From positions 1 through 57,799 of the forward strand of contig JAFXVU010000025.1 in the NCBI GenBank assembly GCA_017534705.1: a DNA stretch of 57,799 bases, in the 5' to 3' direction. Below, in pieces: positions 8,442 through 17,411 of the stretch. The DNA comes from Bacteroidaceae bacterium (GTDB taxonomy: Bacteria > Bacteroidota > Bacteroidia > Bacteroidales > Bacteroidaceae). Made by a program: the position numbers and the translations under genes. The stretch's first letter is position 1, and each line of letters begins with the position of its first letter. Under the pieces are notes generated by a model, which did no database searches, was not told the DNA's origin, and saw only the letters and a program-made list of their open reading frames with translations.

Positions 8442-9592
8442 AGAAAATTTTGTTTGTCATCGATTCTCTGAATTGTGGCGGTGCAGAGAAAAGTCTTTTG
8501 TCGCTGCTTTCTCATCTTGACGCTACTAAGTTTGAGAAGCATTTGTGGGTTCTCCATCGTGGCGGTGTGCTCGACAAGAAGGTCCCAGAGGATGTAATCA
8601 TTGAGTCGTCGCCTACATATAGTAAGGCCGAATATTTGAAAATGCGTTTTGGCCAGATGCTTTTCGGAATTCGACGTCGGTATTTCAATAAGCGCCACCG
8701 TCATAATGCGGAACTTCTGTGGCGTTCATGTGGCCGTTTCATGAAAGGCCTTACTCAGGACTTTGATGTGGCTGTGGCTTACCAGCAAGGTGTTCCGACC
8801 TATCTTGTGTCCACTAAGATTTCAGCAAAGAAAAAACTGGCATGGATTAATGTCGATATCAAGATGGGTGGTTACAATATAGAATACAACGACCATTTCT
8901 ACAACAAGATGCGGTGGATAGTCTGCGTGTCTGATAAGTTGGAATCGATAGTTCAGAGCAATATGCCACAGTTCGTTAACCGCATTCGTTGCGTCTATGA
9001 TATCGTCAGTCCAGACTTGGTGAGGGATTTGTCGATGGGGGAGGTGCCAGAACTTAAGGACAAACATCCTTCTCGTCTTGTTCTTGTCACTGTGGCACGT
9101 ATGGCCCCACAGAAGAACTATCCCTTAGCCATTCAGACGGCCTCTCTGCTGCGTCAGCGTGGCGTGGATTTCGTCTGGTTCTTTGTCGGTGATGGACCTT
9201 TGTTGCACCATATTCGTGGACTTATCAATGAAAACCAACTTTCCGATTGTGTTCATGCCCTAGGTCTTCGCTTAAACCCTTATCCTTATATCAAAGCTTG
9301 CGACATCTATGTCCAGACATCATCTTTTGAAGGGTTCGGACTGACTATCACCGAAGCTAAGATGCTGTGCAAACCTATAGTTAGCACTTGTTTTGAGGTC
9401 GTCTATAATCAGTTGGAAGATGGTGTTAACAGCTTGATCACTCCGATGACACCTGAGGGGCTAGCTGATGCGATATGTACTCTTGCCGCCGACAACGACA
9501 TGCGCCAACGTTTTTCTGAGGCTTTGAGAAACTGTGTAAGCGATAATGCTGAGACAGAAATACGGAAAGCAGAAACAATATTCCTCTCATGA
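8438..9592 (+). CDS. Glycosyltransferase family 4 (GT-B fold), paralogue 2 of 3
   Basis: This 384-residue GT-B protein begins FVIDSLNCGGAEKSLLSLLS and contains SAKKKLAWINVDIK centrally. It ends with LVTVARMAPQKNYPLA, VGDGPLLHHIR and QTSSFEGFGLTITEAK, the last holding the two Glu of the GT4 catalytic signature. Identity with the neighbouring GT4 genes is obvious across the whole length, so this is a local duplicate that has diverged, presumably to use another donor or acceptor. It overlaps both neighbours by four bases (ATGA). No signal peptide or membrane helix is seen; association with the cytoplasmic membrane face is expected. Confidence 0.88.
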   Translation: MKKILFVIDSLNCGGAEKSLLSLLSHLDATKFEKHLWVLHRGGVLDKKVPEDVIIESSPTYSKAEYLKMRFGQMLFGIRRRYFNKRHRHNAELLWRSCGRFMKGLTQDFDVAVAYQQGVPTYLVSTKISAKKKLAWINVDIKMGGYNIEYNDHFYNKMRWIVCVSDKLESIVQSNMPQFVNRIRCVYDIVSPDLVRDLSMGEVPELKDKHPSRLVLVTVARMAPQKNYPLAIQTASLLRQRGVDFVWFFVGDGPLLHHIRGLINENQLSDCVHALGLRLNPYPYIKACDIYVQTSSFEGFGLTITEAKMLCKPIVSTCFEVVYNQLEDGVNSLITPMTPEGLADAICTLAADNDMRQRFSEALRNCVSDNAETEIRKAETIFLS

Positions 9593-10686
9593 AGTCATTG
9601 GACATTAAGATTGTTACCTGTCACGATGTCAACAACTACGGGGCTTCACTTCAGGCTTACGCACTCCAGACCTATCTCGAGTTACAGGGACATCATGTCC
9701 AGATTGTCGATTACAAGCCTCATTATTACTCTATAGACAGGAATGGATTGAAAGGCGGTTTACGTTGGGCGGTTAAAAAAATCTATAGCTTGATAATTAA
9801 TCGTTCCCATAAAGAAAGGAATCGTAAATTCCGTCAGTTCACTGATTCCCGCCTTCACCTCACCCCCAGATACAACTGCATTCAGGAACTGATGACCAAC
9901 CAGATGGATGCAGATGTTTTTATCGCTGGCAGCGACCAAATATGGAACAGTCTCTACTTGATTGGCCGCGACCCCGTCTTCTATCTTGATTTCGTTAAGA
10001 GAGGTGTGAGAAAAGTGGCTTACGCTCCTAGTTTAACTGTTCCAGAAAACGACCGACGTGTGGAGTATCTTTATCATAAAGAATTGCCTGCGTTTGACTT
10101 CATTTCTGTCAGGGAGAAAAGTTCACTACCATTCATTCAACAGATAGGCCGTTCTGACGCTGAGGTTGTATGTGACCCTGTTCTTCTGCTTAGCGTTCAA
10201 GAATGGGATCGTCTCATTCCAAGGCATGAACTTGTGGATGGCGAATATCTGCTTGTCTATGATTTTGACAACAATCAACAGATAGCGACGATAGCTAGGA
10301 TTATCGCGGAAAAACGGAAGTTGAAGATTATCAATATCAGTATCGACACATTGAGAGATTTGGGCCATAAACGCAAGGATGTGGGGCCAGAGGAATTTCT
10401 CTCATTGATTCGAGGTGCTGCTTTTGTGGTGTCCTCATCCTATCACGCCACATTGTTCTCTTTGATGTATCATAAGCCGTTCTGCGTGGTCAAGCGACAG
10501 CTCAATATCAACCAACGGATGGAAGACTTTCTGGACAACTGTGGGTTGAATGAAAGAATTGTTTCTGAGTTTAGCCCTTCCTTGCTCGACGACTATGATG
10601 CCCAACAAGTAAATGAAAAAATGGAGGCCATCATATTATCCTCCAAAGGGTACCTTTCCCGTGCACTCAGTTTCGACCAACAATGA
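9589..10686 (+). CDS. Polysaccharide pyruvyl transferase family protein
   Basis: The 365-residue protein carries the family opening IVTCHDVNNYGASLQAYALQ, followed by VQIVDYKP, the AGSDQIWN motif near 120, VAYAPSLT, VCDPVLLL and the late SSSYHATLFSLMYHKPF segment with the conserved His. These enzymes (PF04230, GT-B-like fold) add ketal-linked pyruvate from phosphoenolpyruvate to sugars of exopolysaccharides, giving the polymer negative charge. It sits between two GT4 paralogues with ATGA overlaps on both sides, so it is co-translated with them. Some family members in Bacteroidetes act with an F420-dehydrogenase beta-like partner; none is present here. Confidence 0.88.
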   Translation: MKSLDIKIVTCHDVNNYGASLQAYALQTYLELQGHHVQIVDYKPHYYSIDRNGLKGGLRWAVKKIYSLIINRSHKERNRKFRQFTDSRLHLTPRYNCIQELMTNQMDADVFIAGSDQIWNSLYLIGRDPVFYLDFVKRGVRKVAYAPSLTVPENDRRVEYLYHKELPAFDFISVREKSSLPFIQQIGRSDAEVVCDPVLLLSVQEWDRLIPRHELVDGEYLLVYDFDNNQQIATIARIIAEKRKLKIINISIDTLRDLGHKRKDVGPEEFLSLIRGAAFVVSSSYHATLFSLMYHKPFCVVKRQLNINQRMEDFLDNCGLNERIVSEFSPSLLDDYDAQQVNEKMEAIILSSKGYLSRALSFDQQ

Positions 10687-11900
10687 AAAAAAGATTGTTC
10701 ATTGCCATCCAGTATTTGGAGATAGGAGGAGCTGAGCGGTCATTGATAGGACTGCTCAATGCCATCGATTATTCGAAATTCGATGTCGACCTCTTCGTCT
10801 ATAAGCATACAGGTGAATTCATGAAATTGGTACCACCACAGGTCCGACTTTTGCCAGAGATGAAACGCTACGCCGCCCTCTCACAACCCATCTCACAGAT
10901 TGTTCGACGTGGTTATATAGACCTGGCCCTTGCTCGCCTATGCGCACGCATACCAGCACGTAGGTTTCAACACCGAACCGGAGTGAAAGAGTCGATAGCT
11001 ATCTACCAGTATATTGCCGATTACACCACACCCTTGTTGCCCTCTTTGCACAAGTATGGTGAGTACGACCTGGCCATCAGTTTTCTCATTCCTCACAACA
11101 TCGTACGCGACAAGGTCAGCGCTAAGCGTAAATGGGCCTGGATTCACACCGATTATTCCTTTGTGGACGTGGATGCAGACGACGAACTGCCTGTGTGGGA
11201 TGCATACGACAAGGTGATTTCAATCTCACCAGATGTCACCAAGGGATTTCTGGGTAAGTTCCCTTCCTTGGCAGGTAAGATATTCCAGATTGAAAACATC
11301 CTTTCTGAGTCGTTTGTAAGGCAGCAGGCCAAGGAAGGCCTTGAAGAGGTGGAAAAAGAGATTTCTTCTTTGTGCGACAGGGCGGGTGGAGAAATGATTC
11401 GTTTGTGTTCTGTCGGACGTTTTTCGTACCCCAAGGCTTTCGACAGAGCTGTCCATATTTGCAAGGTGCTGACTGACCATGGCTACAGTATCCTATGGTA
11501 TGTCGTCGGCTATGGAGGTGATGAGCATCTCATCCGCAAGGCCATCAGTGATACGGGCATGCAACGCCGTTTCGTGCTTGTGGGTAAGAAAGAAAACCCC
11601 TATCCTTATATCAATTCGTGCGACATTTACGTTCAGCCCTCTCGATATGAGGGCAATGCAGTGACCGTACGAGAAGCCCAGATTCTTTGCAAACCATGTG
11701 TCATCACCGAATACGCCACCGCACACAGCCAGATTCAAGACGGTGTTGATGGCGTGATTGTGGAGAACGATGTCGAAGGCGCTGCTGATGGTATTGAAGA
11801 GTTTCTCAATAATAAGGCATTGCAAGTCAAAATCAAGGAGTATTTGTCCTGTCATCATTATGGTAACGAGCAAGAGGCTCGGAAGTTGGAAGAGTTATGA
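10683..11900 (+). CDS. Glycosyltransferase family 4 (GT-B fold), paralogue 3 of 3
   Basis: This 405-residue GT-B enzyme opens with YLEIGGAERSLIGLLNAIDY, has the shared SAKRKWAWIHTDYSF block in the middle, and ends with LCSVGRFSYPKAFD, VGYGGDEHLIRK and QPSRYEGNAVTVREAQ. The last stretch places both Glu residues of the GT4 catalytic region. It is the third member of the local GT4 group (with 7248 and 8438), separated from them by the pyruvyl transferase. It is slightly longer, with an insertion near residue 220. ATGA overlaps link it to both neighbours. Sugar specificity is not predictable. Confidence 0.87.
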   Translation: MKKRLFIAIQYLEIGGAERSLIGLLNAIDYSKFDVDLFVYKHTGEFMKLVPPQVRLLPEMKRYAALSQPISQIVRRGYIDLALARLCARIPARRFQHRTGVKESIAIYQYIADYTTPLLPSLHKYGEYDLAISFLIPHNIVRDKVSAKRKWAWIHTDYSFVDVDADDELPVWDAYDKVISISPDVTKGFLGKFPSLAGKIFQIENILSESFVRQQAKEGLEEVEKEISSLCDRAGGEMIRLCSVGRFSYPKAFDRAVHICKVLTDHGYSILWYVVGYGGDEHLIRKAISDTGMQRRFVLVGKKENPYPYINSCDIYVQPSRYEGNAVTVREAQILCKPCVITEYATAHSQIQDGVDGVIVENDVEGAADGIEEFLNNKALQVKIKEYLSCHHYGNEQEARKLEEL

Positions 11901-12430
11901 TTCGTTCGATTATTGTCATTCTATATAACATCATACGGATAACCATAGGCCGTTTGTGCCATGGGCGACGCTACGCAGTCCACTATTTGCAACGCATCAG
12001 TCCTTATTGTGCCTTGAAACTGTTTCAGCATGGTAGGCTGGTCATCAGTCGAAACTGTGAGTTTGCACACGGTTGCGACATAGAGGTCTTCGACGATGCC
12101 ACCATTTCTATCGGTGAGGGCACATACATGAACCGCTATTGCATGGTCAGTGCCCACAGCGGTGTGTCCATTGGTAAACATTGCCTTTTCGGGGCTGGAG
12201 TAAAGGTCTTCGACAACAATCATGTCCATACACCTGAGAAAGGTGTGAGTACCCAACTCACCTCAGCTCCTGTTGTCATAGGCGACCATTGTTGGTTGGC
12301 ATCAGGTGTTGTGATACTCAAGGGCGTGACCATTGGCGATAACTGTGTGGTTGGTGCTGGATGCATTATCTATCATGACCTACCCGCAGGCAGTGTGGTC
12401 TATAATAAGCAAGAACTTGTAGTCAGATGA
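11897..12430 (+). CDS. Left-handed beta-helix (hexapeptide) acyltransferase
   Basis: A 177-residue protein built mostly of hexapeptide repeats. From about residue 45 on, the [LIV]-G-x4 periodicity is clear, as in ISIGEGTYMNRYC, VSIGKHCLFGAG, VVIGDHCWLASG, VTIGDNCVVGAG. The DNNHVH segment near 112-117 supplies the catalytic His typical of maltose/xenobiotic-type O-acetyltransferases. It probably transfers acetyl from acetyl-CoA to a sugar of the repeat unit in the cytoplasm as a trimer, unlike the membrane acyltransferase-3 proteins of this locus. The N-terminal 40 residues are basic and may contact membrane or acceptor. ATGA overlaps join it to its neighbours on both sides. Confidence 0.86.
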   Translation: MIRSIIVILYNIIRITIGRLCHGRRYAVHYLQRISPYCALKLFQHGRLVISRNCEFAHGCDIEVFDDATISIGEGTYMNRYCMVSAHSGVSIGKHCLFGAGVKVFDNNHVHTPEKGVSTQLTSAPVVIGDHCWLASGVVILKGVTIGDNCVVGAGCIIYHDLPAGSVVYNKQELVVR

Positions 12431-13119
12431 TACCGAAGAAGATACATTATTGTTGGTTTGGAGGAACGCCGAAACCCAAGTCCGTGCTCAACTGTATAGA
12501 GTCATGGAAAAGGGTCTGCCCGGATTATGAGATTGTGGAGTGGAACGAGAATAATTTCGACATTCAGTCAATCAAGTATTGCGCAGAGGCCTACTCATGT
12601 AAGAAATGGGCTTTTGTCAGCGACGTCGTACGGGTGCACGCTCTTTTTGCAGAGGGAGGCATCTATATGGACACTGATGTGGAGGCCGTGAGGAGTTTCG
12701 ACGATTTACTTCATTGTCCTGCCTTTTTCGGTTTTGAAGGTACTCAGTGGGTGGCGACCAGCACCATTGGCGCCGAAGCGGGCAATCCCATTATCGGCCG
12801 TTTTGTGGAATCATATTCCAAACGGACTTTCATTAAGGATAATGCCTCACTTGACCTCGATACTAACGTGATGGTCCTGACTGCCTTGCTGACATCTGAA
12901 TACGGTGTTGTACTCAATGGCAAGGAGCAGATGCACGTGTTCTTCCATCTATTCCCAACCGATTATTTCACTCCCTATGATTATATCTCTGGACGTATCC
13001 GTAAGACAGAGCATACCCACACCATCCATTGGTTTGGGCAATCGTGGCTTGGTGTCAAGTCATGGCGCCAGAGAATAGCGCAGTTCTATCACCGCCTTAT
13101 TGGCCAGAAGATGAAATAG
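12427..13119 (+). CDS. Glycosyltransferase family 32 (DXD sugar-binding region)
   Basis: Starts IPKKIHYCWFGGTPKP, the N-terminal signature of bacterial GT32 (OCH1/capsule) enzymes. It continues with SWKRVCPDYEIVEWNENNFD, the VSDVVRVHALFAEGGIYMDT segment containing the DxD metal site (DTDVE), and a C-terminal HTIHWFGQSW motif. Length (230) is normal. Members transfer hexoses (mannose, galactose and others) to polysaccharide or oligosaccharide acceptors. It overlaps the upstream acetyltransferase by ATGA and is followed five bases later by a GT4 gene. A longer frame for that GT4 would overlap this gene by about 90 nt, which I regard as spurious. Confidence 0.88.
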   Translation: MIPKKIHYCWFGGTPKPKSVLNCIESWKRVCPDYEIVEWNENNFDIQSIKYCAEAYSCKKWAFVSDVVRVHALFAEGGIYMDTDVEAVRSFDDLLHCPAFFGFEGTQWVATSTIGAEAGNPIIGRFVESYSKRTFIKDNASLDLDTNVMVLTALLTSEYGVVLNGKEQMHVFFHLFPTDYFTPYDYISGRIRKTEHTHTIHWFGQSWLGVKSWRQRIAQFYHRLIGQKMK

Positions 13120-13124
13120 TTATC

Positions 13125-14270
13125 ATGATCCAGTCTGACAACCCCCAGTTCCCAGTTCGTGTACTCATGCTTTTCACCATCCTCAATCGTGGAGGCGCTG
13201 AAACCATGGTGATGAATTATTACCGTAACATCGACCGTGAGAAAGTTCAGTTCGATTTTGCCGTCCACCGTCAAGAACGTGGAGCATACGAGGATGAAAT
13301 TGAGTCTCTAGGCGGTCGTATCTACAGATTTATGCCGCTCAATCCGCTGACTTTCCGACAGTATGAGCGTCAGATTAGCAAGTTCTTTGATGAACACCCT
13401 GAATACAGGATTATCCATGGACAATGTTCCGAGTCGGGCTATTTCTTTTATAAGGAAGCCTCAAAAAGGGGAATACCGGTCATTATAGCACATGCACATA
13501 GCAGTCATGTGCCATTCGACCTCAAACTCATCATGCGCACTTATTTCAAGCACCGTATGCGTCCTTACTTGACGCATGGCTTCTCTTGTGGACGAGAGGC
13601 TGCAGTATGGCTGTTCGGCAAGAAGATGGGGGCTCAGGCCATTTTGCTCAACAATGCCATCGACACACGCCGATATGTGTTCTCCGAGGAAAAAAGAATG
13701 GCTATACGCCAGCAGATAGGATTGCCTGATACAAAGCTTGCTGTTCTTCATGTGGGAAGTTTTGTGATGCCTAAGAACCATAAGTTCATCGTTGACGTGT
13801 TTCACGAAATACATAAGCGACGTCCCGACACTGTCCTGTTATTGACAGGTGCAGGCCCCATGCGTCAGTCCATAGAAGAGAAAGTGGCTCGCCTTGGCCT
13901 TACTGACTGTGTTCGGTTTTTGGGGTCTCGAGATGATATACCTGATGTGATGATGGCTTCTGATGTCTATCTGTTCCCTTCCATTTTCGAGGGGCTTCCA
14001 GTGACTCTTATTGAAGCGCAAGCCACTGGCCTCAACTGCCTTATCTCCGACAGAATACCTAATGAAGTTGTAGTGACCGACAAAGTTAGCATCATGTCGC
14101 TTGACCAGTCAGCAGAATCATGGGCAGAGAAGGCGCTGGAACTGGCTACGAATAAGGGCAACAGGGATTCAAGCGTCAAGAACATTGTCGATGCCGGGTA
14201 TGATGTGAGGAAGAACGCTCAGTGGCTGCAGGACTTTTATGTTAAGCAAATCGTCTCACAGCATTTTTAA
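13125..14270 (+). CDS. Glycosyltransferase family 4 (EpsF/CapM-like)
   Basis: With the ATG at 13125 the protein has 381 residues and begins directly with the GT4 N-terminal strand, PVRVLMLFTILNRGGAETMV. An open frame extends upstream to 13029 but that part lies inside the GT32 gene and adds only non-homologous residues. Further motifs are HGQCSESGYF, IAHAHSSH, FSCGREAAVWLFG, LNNAIDTRRY, VLHVGSFVMPKNHKF, and SIFEGLPVTLIEAQATGL with the catalytic Glu pair. This resembles the EpsF-type galactosyl/glucosyltransferases of exopolysaccharide loci more than the other GT4 proteins here. It is presumably cytoplasmic and membrane-associated, extending the lipid-linked repeat unit. Confidence 0.88.
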   Translation: MIQSDNPQFPVRVLMLFTILNRGGAETMVMNYYRNIDREKVQFDFAVHRQERGAYEDEIESLGGRIYRFMPLNPLTFRQYERQISKFFDEHPEYRIIHGQCSESGYFFYKEASKRGIPVIIAHAHSSHVPFDLKLIMRTYFKHRMRPYLTHGFSCGREAAVWLFGKKMGAQAILLNNAIDTRRYVFSEEKRMAIRQQIGLPDTKLAVLHVGSFVMPKNHKFIVDVFHEIHKRRPDTVLLLTGAGPMRQSIEEKVARLGLTDCVRFLGSRDDIPDVMMASDVYLFPSIFEGLPVTLIEAQATGLNCLISDRIPNEVVVTDKVSIMSLDQSAESWAEKALELATNKGNRDSSVKNIVDAGYDVRKNAQWLQDFYVKQIVSQHF

Positions 14271-14303
14271 TCATTATCTGTTTATAGCCTCTGTTATTTC
14301 ATT

Positions 14304-15191
14304 ATGAGCAAGAAAACACTTACAGTTTTTACTCCTGCATACAATCGCGCCTATACATTACCATTGGGCTACGAAGCATTGTGCCGCCAGACGTGCAATG
14401 ACTTCGAGTGGCTGATTATAGACGACGGTTCCACTGACAACACTCGCGAACTTGTACAGCAATGGATAGGCGAAGGCAAAGTGAAGATTCGCTATATCTA
14501 CCAGGAGAATCAAGGTATGCATGGCGCTCACAACACTGCCTACCGTAATATTGACACAGAACTTAACACCTGCGTGGATTCCGATGACTATATGCCCGAC
14601 GACGCAGTCGAGAAAATAATATCGTTTTGGAGAAAGTACGGTTCTGAAGAAGTAGCTGGTCTGATGGGCTTGGATTCAGACTTTCAGGGAAGGGTAATAG
14701 GCACCCGCTTTCCAGAAGGCTTGCTTCGAAGCACTCTATCTGCCTTTTATGCTCGTGGAGGCAAGGGCGACAAAAAGTTGGTGTATCGAACTGATGTAAT
14801 CAAATCATATCCAGAATATCCCATATTCGAAGGTGAGAAATATGTGTCGCTCGGATATAAATACGAATTGATTGACCAGGATTTCGAGTTGCTTACATTC
14901 AATGAGGTCATTACTTGTGTGGAATACCGTGAGGATGGTTCTAGCTTGAACATGTTCCGTCAGTATGTGCGCAACCCCAAAGGATTTGCTTTTATTCGCA
15001 AGAGTTCGATGTGTCTAGCACCCACATGGAAACGACGTTTCTGGGAAGCTGCGCATTATGTGTCGAGTAGTATCATCCTTCGGAATGCCAATTATATCAA
15101 GGAGTCACCGCGCAAAGTTCTCACCCTTTTCGCCACTCCGCTTGGATTCCTTATTTATTGTTATATAATGTATAAAAACAAGAATCACTAA
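14304..15191 (+). CDS. Glycosyltransferase family 2
   Basis: The 295-residue protein begins KTLTVFTPAYNRAYTLPLGY and contains IDDGSTDNTRELV, QENQGMHGAHNTAYRN and CVDSDDYMPDDAVEK, giving the nucleotide-binding turn and the metal-binding DSDD of GT2. It is shorter than the other GT2 proteins in the locus and belongs to a different GT2 subgroup (TPAYNR type). The C-terminal 30 residues form a hydrophobic segment followed by Lys/Asn, likely a membrane contact. Its stop overlaps the next start by one base (TAATG). Sugar specificity is unknown. Confidence 0.87.
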   Translation: MSKKTLTVFTPAYNRAYTLPLGYEALCRQTCNDFEWLIIDDGSTDNTRELVQQWIGEGKVKIRYIYQENQGMHGAHNTAYRNIDTELNTCVDSDDYMPDDAVEKIISFWRKYGSEEVAGLMGLDSDFQGRVIGTRFPEGLLRSTLSAFYARGGKGDKKLVYRTDVIKSYPEYPIFEGEKYVSLGYKYELIDQDFELLTFNEVITCVEYREDGSSLNMFRQYVRNPKGFAFIRKSSMCLAPTWKRRFWEAAHYVSSSIILRNANYIKESPRKVLTLFATPLGFLIYCYIMYKNKNH

Positions 15192-16231
15192 TGATAAGTA
15201 TTGTCGTTCCGATATACAACGCGCAGAAATATCTCTCCGACTGCCTGGATACACTGGTGGCACAGGCAAACTACGACATTGAGATTCTCTGTGTGGATGA
15301 CGGGTCAACAGACCAGACCATCGACATTCTCAGCACTTACACTGAGAAGTACCCTTTCCTGAGAGTGGTCAACCAGCACAATCAGGGGCCATCTGCAGCA
15401 CGTAATCTTGGTATAGAGGAGGCGAAAGGGGAATGGATAATGTTTGTGGATAGTGATGACTGGATTGACCTTGATGCTTTTTCCCACTTGCAGTCCTATT
15501 TCAATTCCTTTTATCATCTGATAGTTTTTTCTTATATCAGGGAATTCCGGAGCCAATCCTTAAAAAAATATGTACTTGGAGAGGAAAAGGAGACATTCGA
15601 TGATAGGGATGAGGTATATAGTTTATTTGTCAGGCTTTTGGCTCCCATCGAAAATGGAAAGATTCATCCCGACAAACTCGACAGCTTGTCCACCGTTTGG
15701 GGAAAGCTATACAGAACGGATGTCATCAAGAAGAACAATATCCGTTTCGTCCCGACTCAGGTGACTGGCACTGCTGAGGACCTGCTCTTCAATGTGGATT
15801 ATTTTATGAGGATGGAGAGTGCCGTATATCTACCATTGACAATCTATCATTATCGCAAAAATAGTGTGGAGTCGTTCACAAGTTTGTATAAACCCGACCT
15901 CTTCACCAAAATGCAGAACCTTTTTGGATTAATCGAACAACGTATTTCTCATTTCAAGAACAAGGAGTTCAATGAAGCACTCAGTTACCGTAAGTCACTC
16001 AGTTTGATAGGGCAGGGACTGAACATCACCTTCTCCGACCATTCTTTTTTGAGAAAACGGACACTCATTTCAAATATTCTGAATTCTCCCCTTTATGTAG
16101 AGCCATTGCGTATGCTTCCTTTGGGTGTGCTGGCTTTTCACTGGAAAGTGTTCTTCTGGTTTGCCAAGCGCAAATGCAGTACTGTTGTGTTGTTGATGCT
16201 ACAGGCCATCAATAAGATTATTGATAGATAA
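15191..16231 (+). CDS. Glycosyltransferase family 2
   Basis: A 346-residue GT2 with ISIVVPIYNAQKYLSDCLD, VDDGSTDQTIDIL, NQGPSAARNLGIEEAKG and MFVDSDDWIDLDA. The region after 150 contains VWGKLYRTDVIKKNNIRF and GTAEDLLFNVDYFMRM, the second conserved block of capsule-type GT2 enzymes (acceptor binding and ED catalytic pair). The C-terminus has a hydrophobic stretch, FHWKVFFWFAKRK, followed by a weak helix. The start overlaps the upstream stop by one base. A 43-nt AT-rich gap separates it from the polymerase gene. Confidence 0.88.
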   Translation: MISIVVPIYNAQKYLSDCLDTLVAQANYDIEILCVDDGSTDQTIDILSTYTEKYPFLRVVNQHNQGPSAARNLGIEEAKGEWIMFVDSDDWIDLDAFSHLQSYFNSFYHLIVFSYIREFRSQSLKKYVLGEEKETFDDRDEVYSLFVRLLAPIENGKIHPDKLDSLSTVWGKLYRTDVIKKNNIRFVPTQVTGTAEDLLFNVDYFMRMESAVYLPLTIYHYRKNSVESFTSLYKPDLFTKMQNLFGLIEQRISHFKNKEFNEALSYRKSLSLIGQGLNITFSDHSFLRKRTLISNILNSPLYVEPLRMLPLGVLAFHWKVFFWFAKRKCSTVVLLMLQAINKIIDR

Positions 16232-16274
16232 TATTTCTGTTAATACGTATAACATCTATATATAAGATTATTTT

Positions 16275-17396
16275 ATGGAATACGAAATATCAATTATTCC
16301 CTATCATCTGTATGCTCGTGTATATTACCTTGTCATGATGGTTTTTGTGATTATGGCCATTTATCAATGCCATACACAGCAGATTCTGCGTTCGGATGTG
16401 GCGGCAATGAACTCATCCTTTGCTGTCTTCCTGACAGTTGCGTTGATCTTGTATATTGGGTTGAGGCCTATCGACTTCCACTTTGGCGATACCATTAACT
16501 ATGCTAAAGGTTTTTATGCTTTACAAGATAGTGGCTATCAGTATGAACCACATTTTGGCCGAGAATGGGTCTATTCCAATCTTTTTGGTTTCTGTGCCGC
16601 ATACTCTAACATTCACGTGTTTTTTGTAATCTGTGCAACAATCTATGTCGGTGGGTTGGCTTTGGCGTTAAGGCAGATATTTGGCATTCATTATTATGTA
16701 CCATTTCTTGTGTTCCTGAGTATGTTCACTTTTTGGACTTATGGAGTGAATGGAGTGAGAAATGGAGTTGCGGCGTCTATTTTTATTCTTGCTTTGGCCA
16801 ACATCAATCGTCCTGTTCTTGCGATTTGTCTGGCACTATGCTCTGTGGGTTTTCATAAGTCCATGTGGTTGATTATTGGTGCAGCTACCCTGGCATGGTT
16901 CATCAAAAACTCCTATCTATACATCGTTGGATGGTTCCTCTCCATTGTGGTGTCTTTCTTTGCTGGAGCTACCTTGCAGAACTTCATATCCACTTTAGGT
17001 TTTGTGCAAGATGACAGTCGTTTTCAAGGTTATCTCACTGGTACTAATGATGCCTCTAATCTGAGCTCGTCGTCTTTCAGATGGGACTTCATTGCCTTCA
17101 GTGCATTGGGAATAGCCTTTGGGTGGTATTTCATCTTTAGGAGAAAATATAAGGATGAGTTTTATATATGGTTGTTTAATATGTATTGTGTTGCCAATGC
17201 ATTTTGGATTATTGTGATTCGCGCCACATATTCCAACCGTATCGCTCAGATTTCATGGTTTATCCTTCCTCTTGTCATGGCGTACCCAACTTCAAAGAAG
17301 CGTTTCTGGACCGACCATGAGAAGTACATGGGATACGCCGTCATCATCATGTACGCATTCAATTTCTATTATAACGTCTGGTTACGTCTAGGCTAA
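16275..17396 (+). CDS. EpsG-like polysaccharide polymerase (Wzy)
   Basis: A polytopic membrane protein of 373 residues with about ten hydrophobic helices. After the second helix comes GLRPIDFHFGDTINYAKGF, matching the R-x(n)-D-T-x-x-Y segment of the EpsG family (PF14897). A TYGVNGVRNGVAASIF segment with the recurrent G(x)RNG motif lies in mid-protein, followed by GFHKS. It should polymerise flipped repeat units at the periplasmic face using undecaprenyl-diphosphate-linked substrate, working with the Wzx at 2825. It is the only polymerase candidate in the locus. Base composition here is more AT-rich than in the flanking GT4 genes, as is common for wzy. Confidence 0.85.
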   Translation: MEYEISIIPYHLYARVYYLVMMVFVIMAIYQCHTQQILRSDVAAMNSSFAVFLTVALILYIGLRPIDFHFGDTINYAKGFYALQDSGYQYEPHFGREWVYSNLFGFCAAYSNIHVFFVICATIYVGGLALALRQIFGIHYYVPFLVFLSMFTFWTYGVNGVRNGVAASIFILALANINRPVLAICLALCSVGFHKSMWLIIGAATLAWFIKNSYLYIVGWFLSIVVSFFAGATLQNFISTLGFVQDDSRFQGYLTGTNDASNLSSSSFRWDFIAFSALGIAFGWYFIFRRKYKDEFYIWLFNMYCVANAFWIIVIRATYSNRIAQISWFILPLVMAYPTSKKRFWTDHEKYMGYAVIIMYAFNFYYNVWLRLG

Positions 17397-17411
17397 GTAC
17401 TGCAGGTCTGT

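Noticed and set aside
13029..13124. N-terminal extension of the GT4 gene into the GT32 gene
   Set aside because: The GT4 fold begins at the ATG at 13125; the upstream residues are a frame-shifted reading of the GT32 C-terminus.
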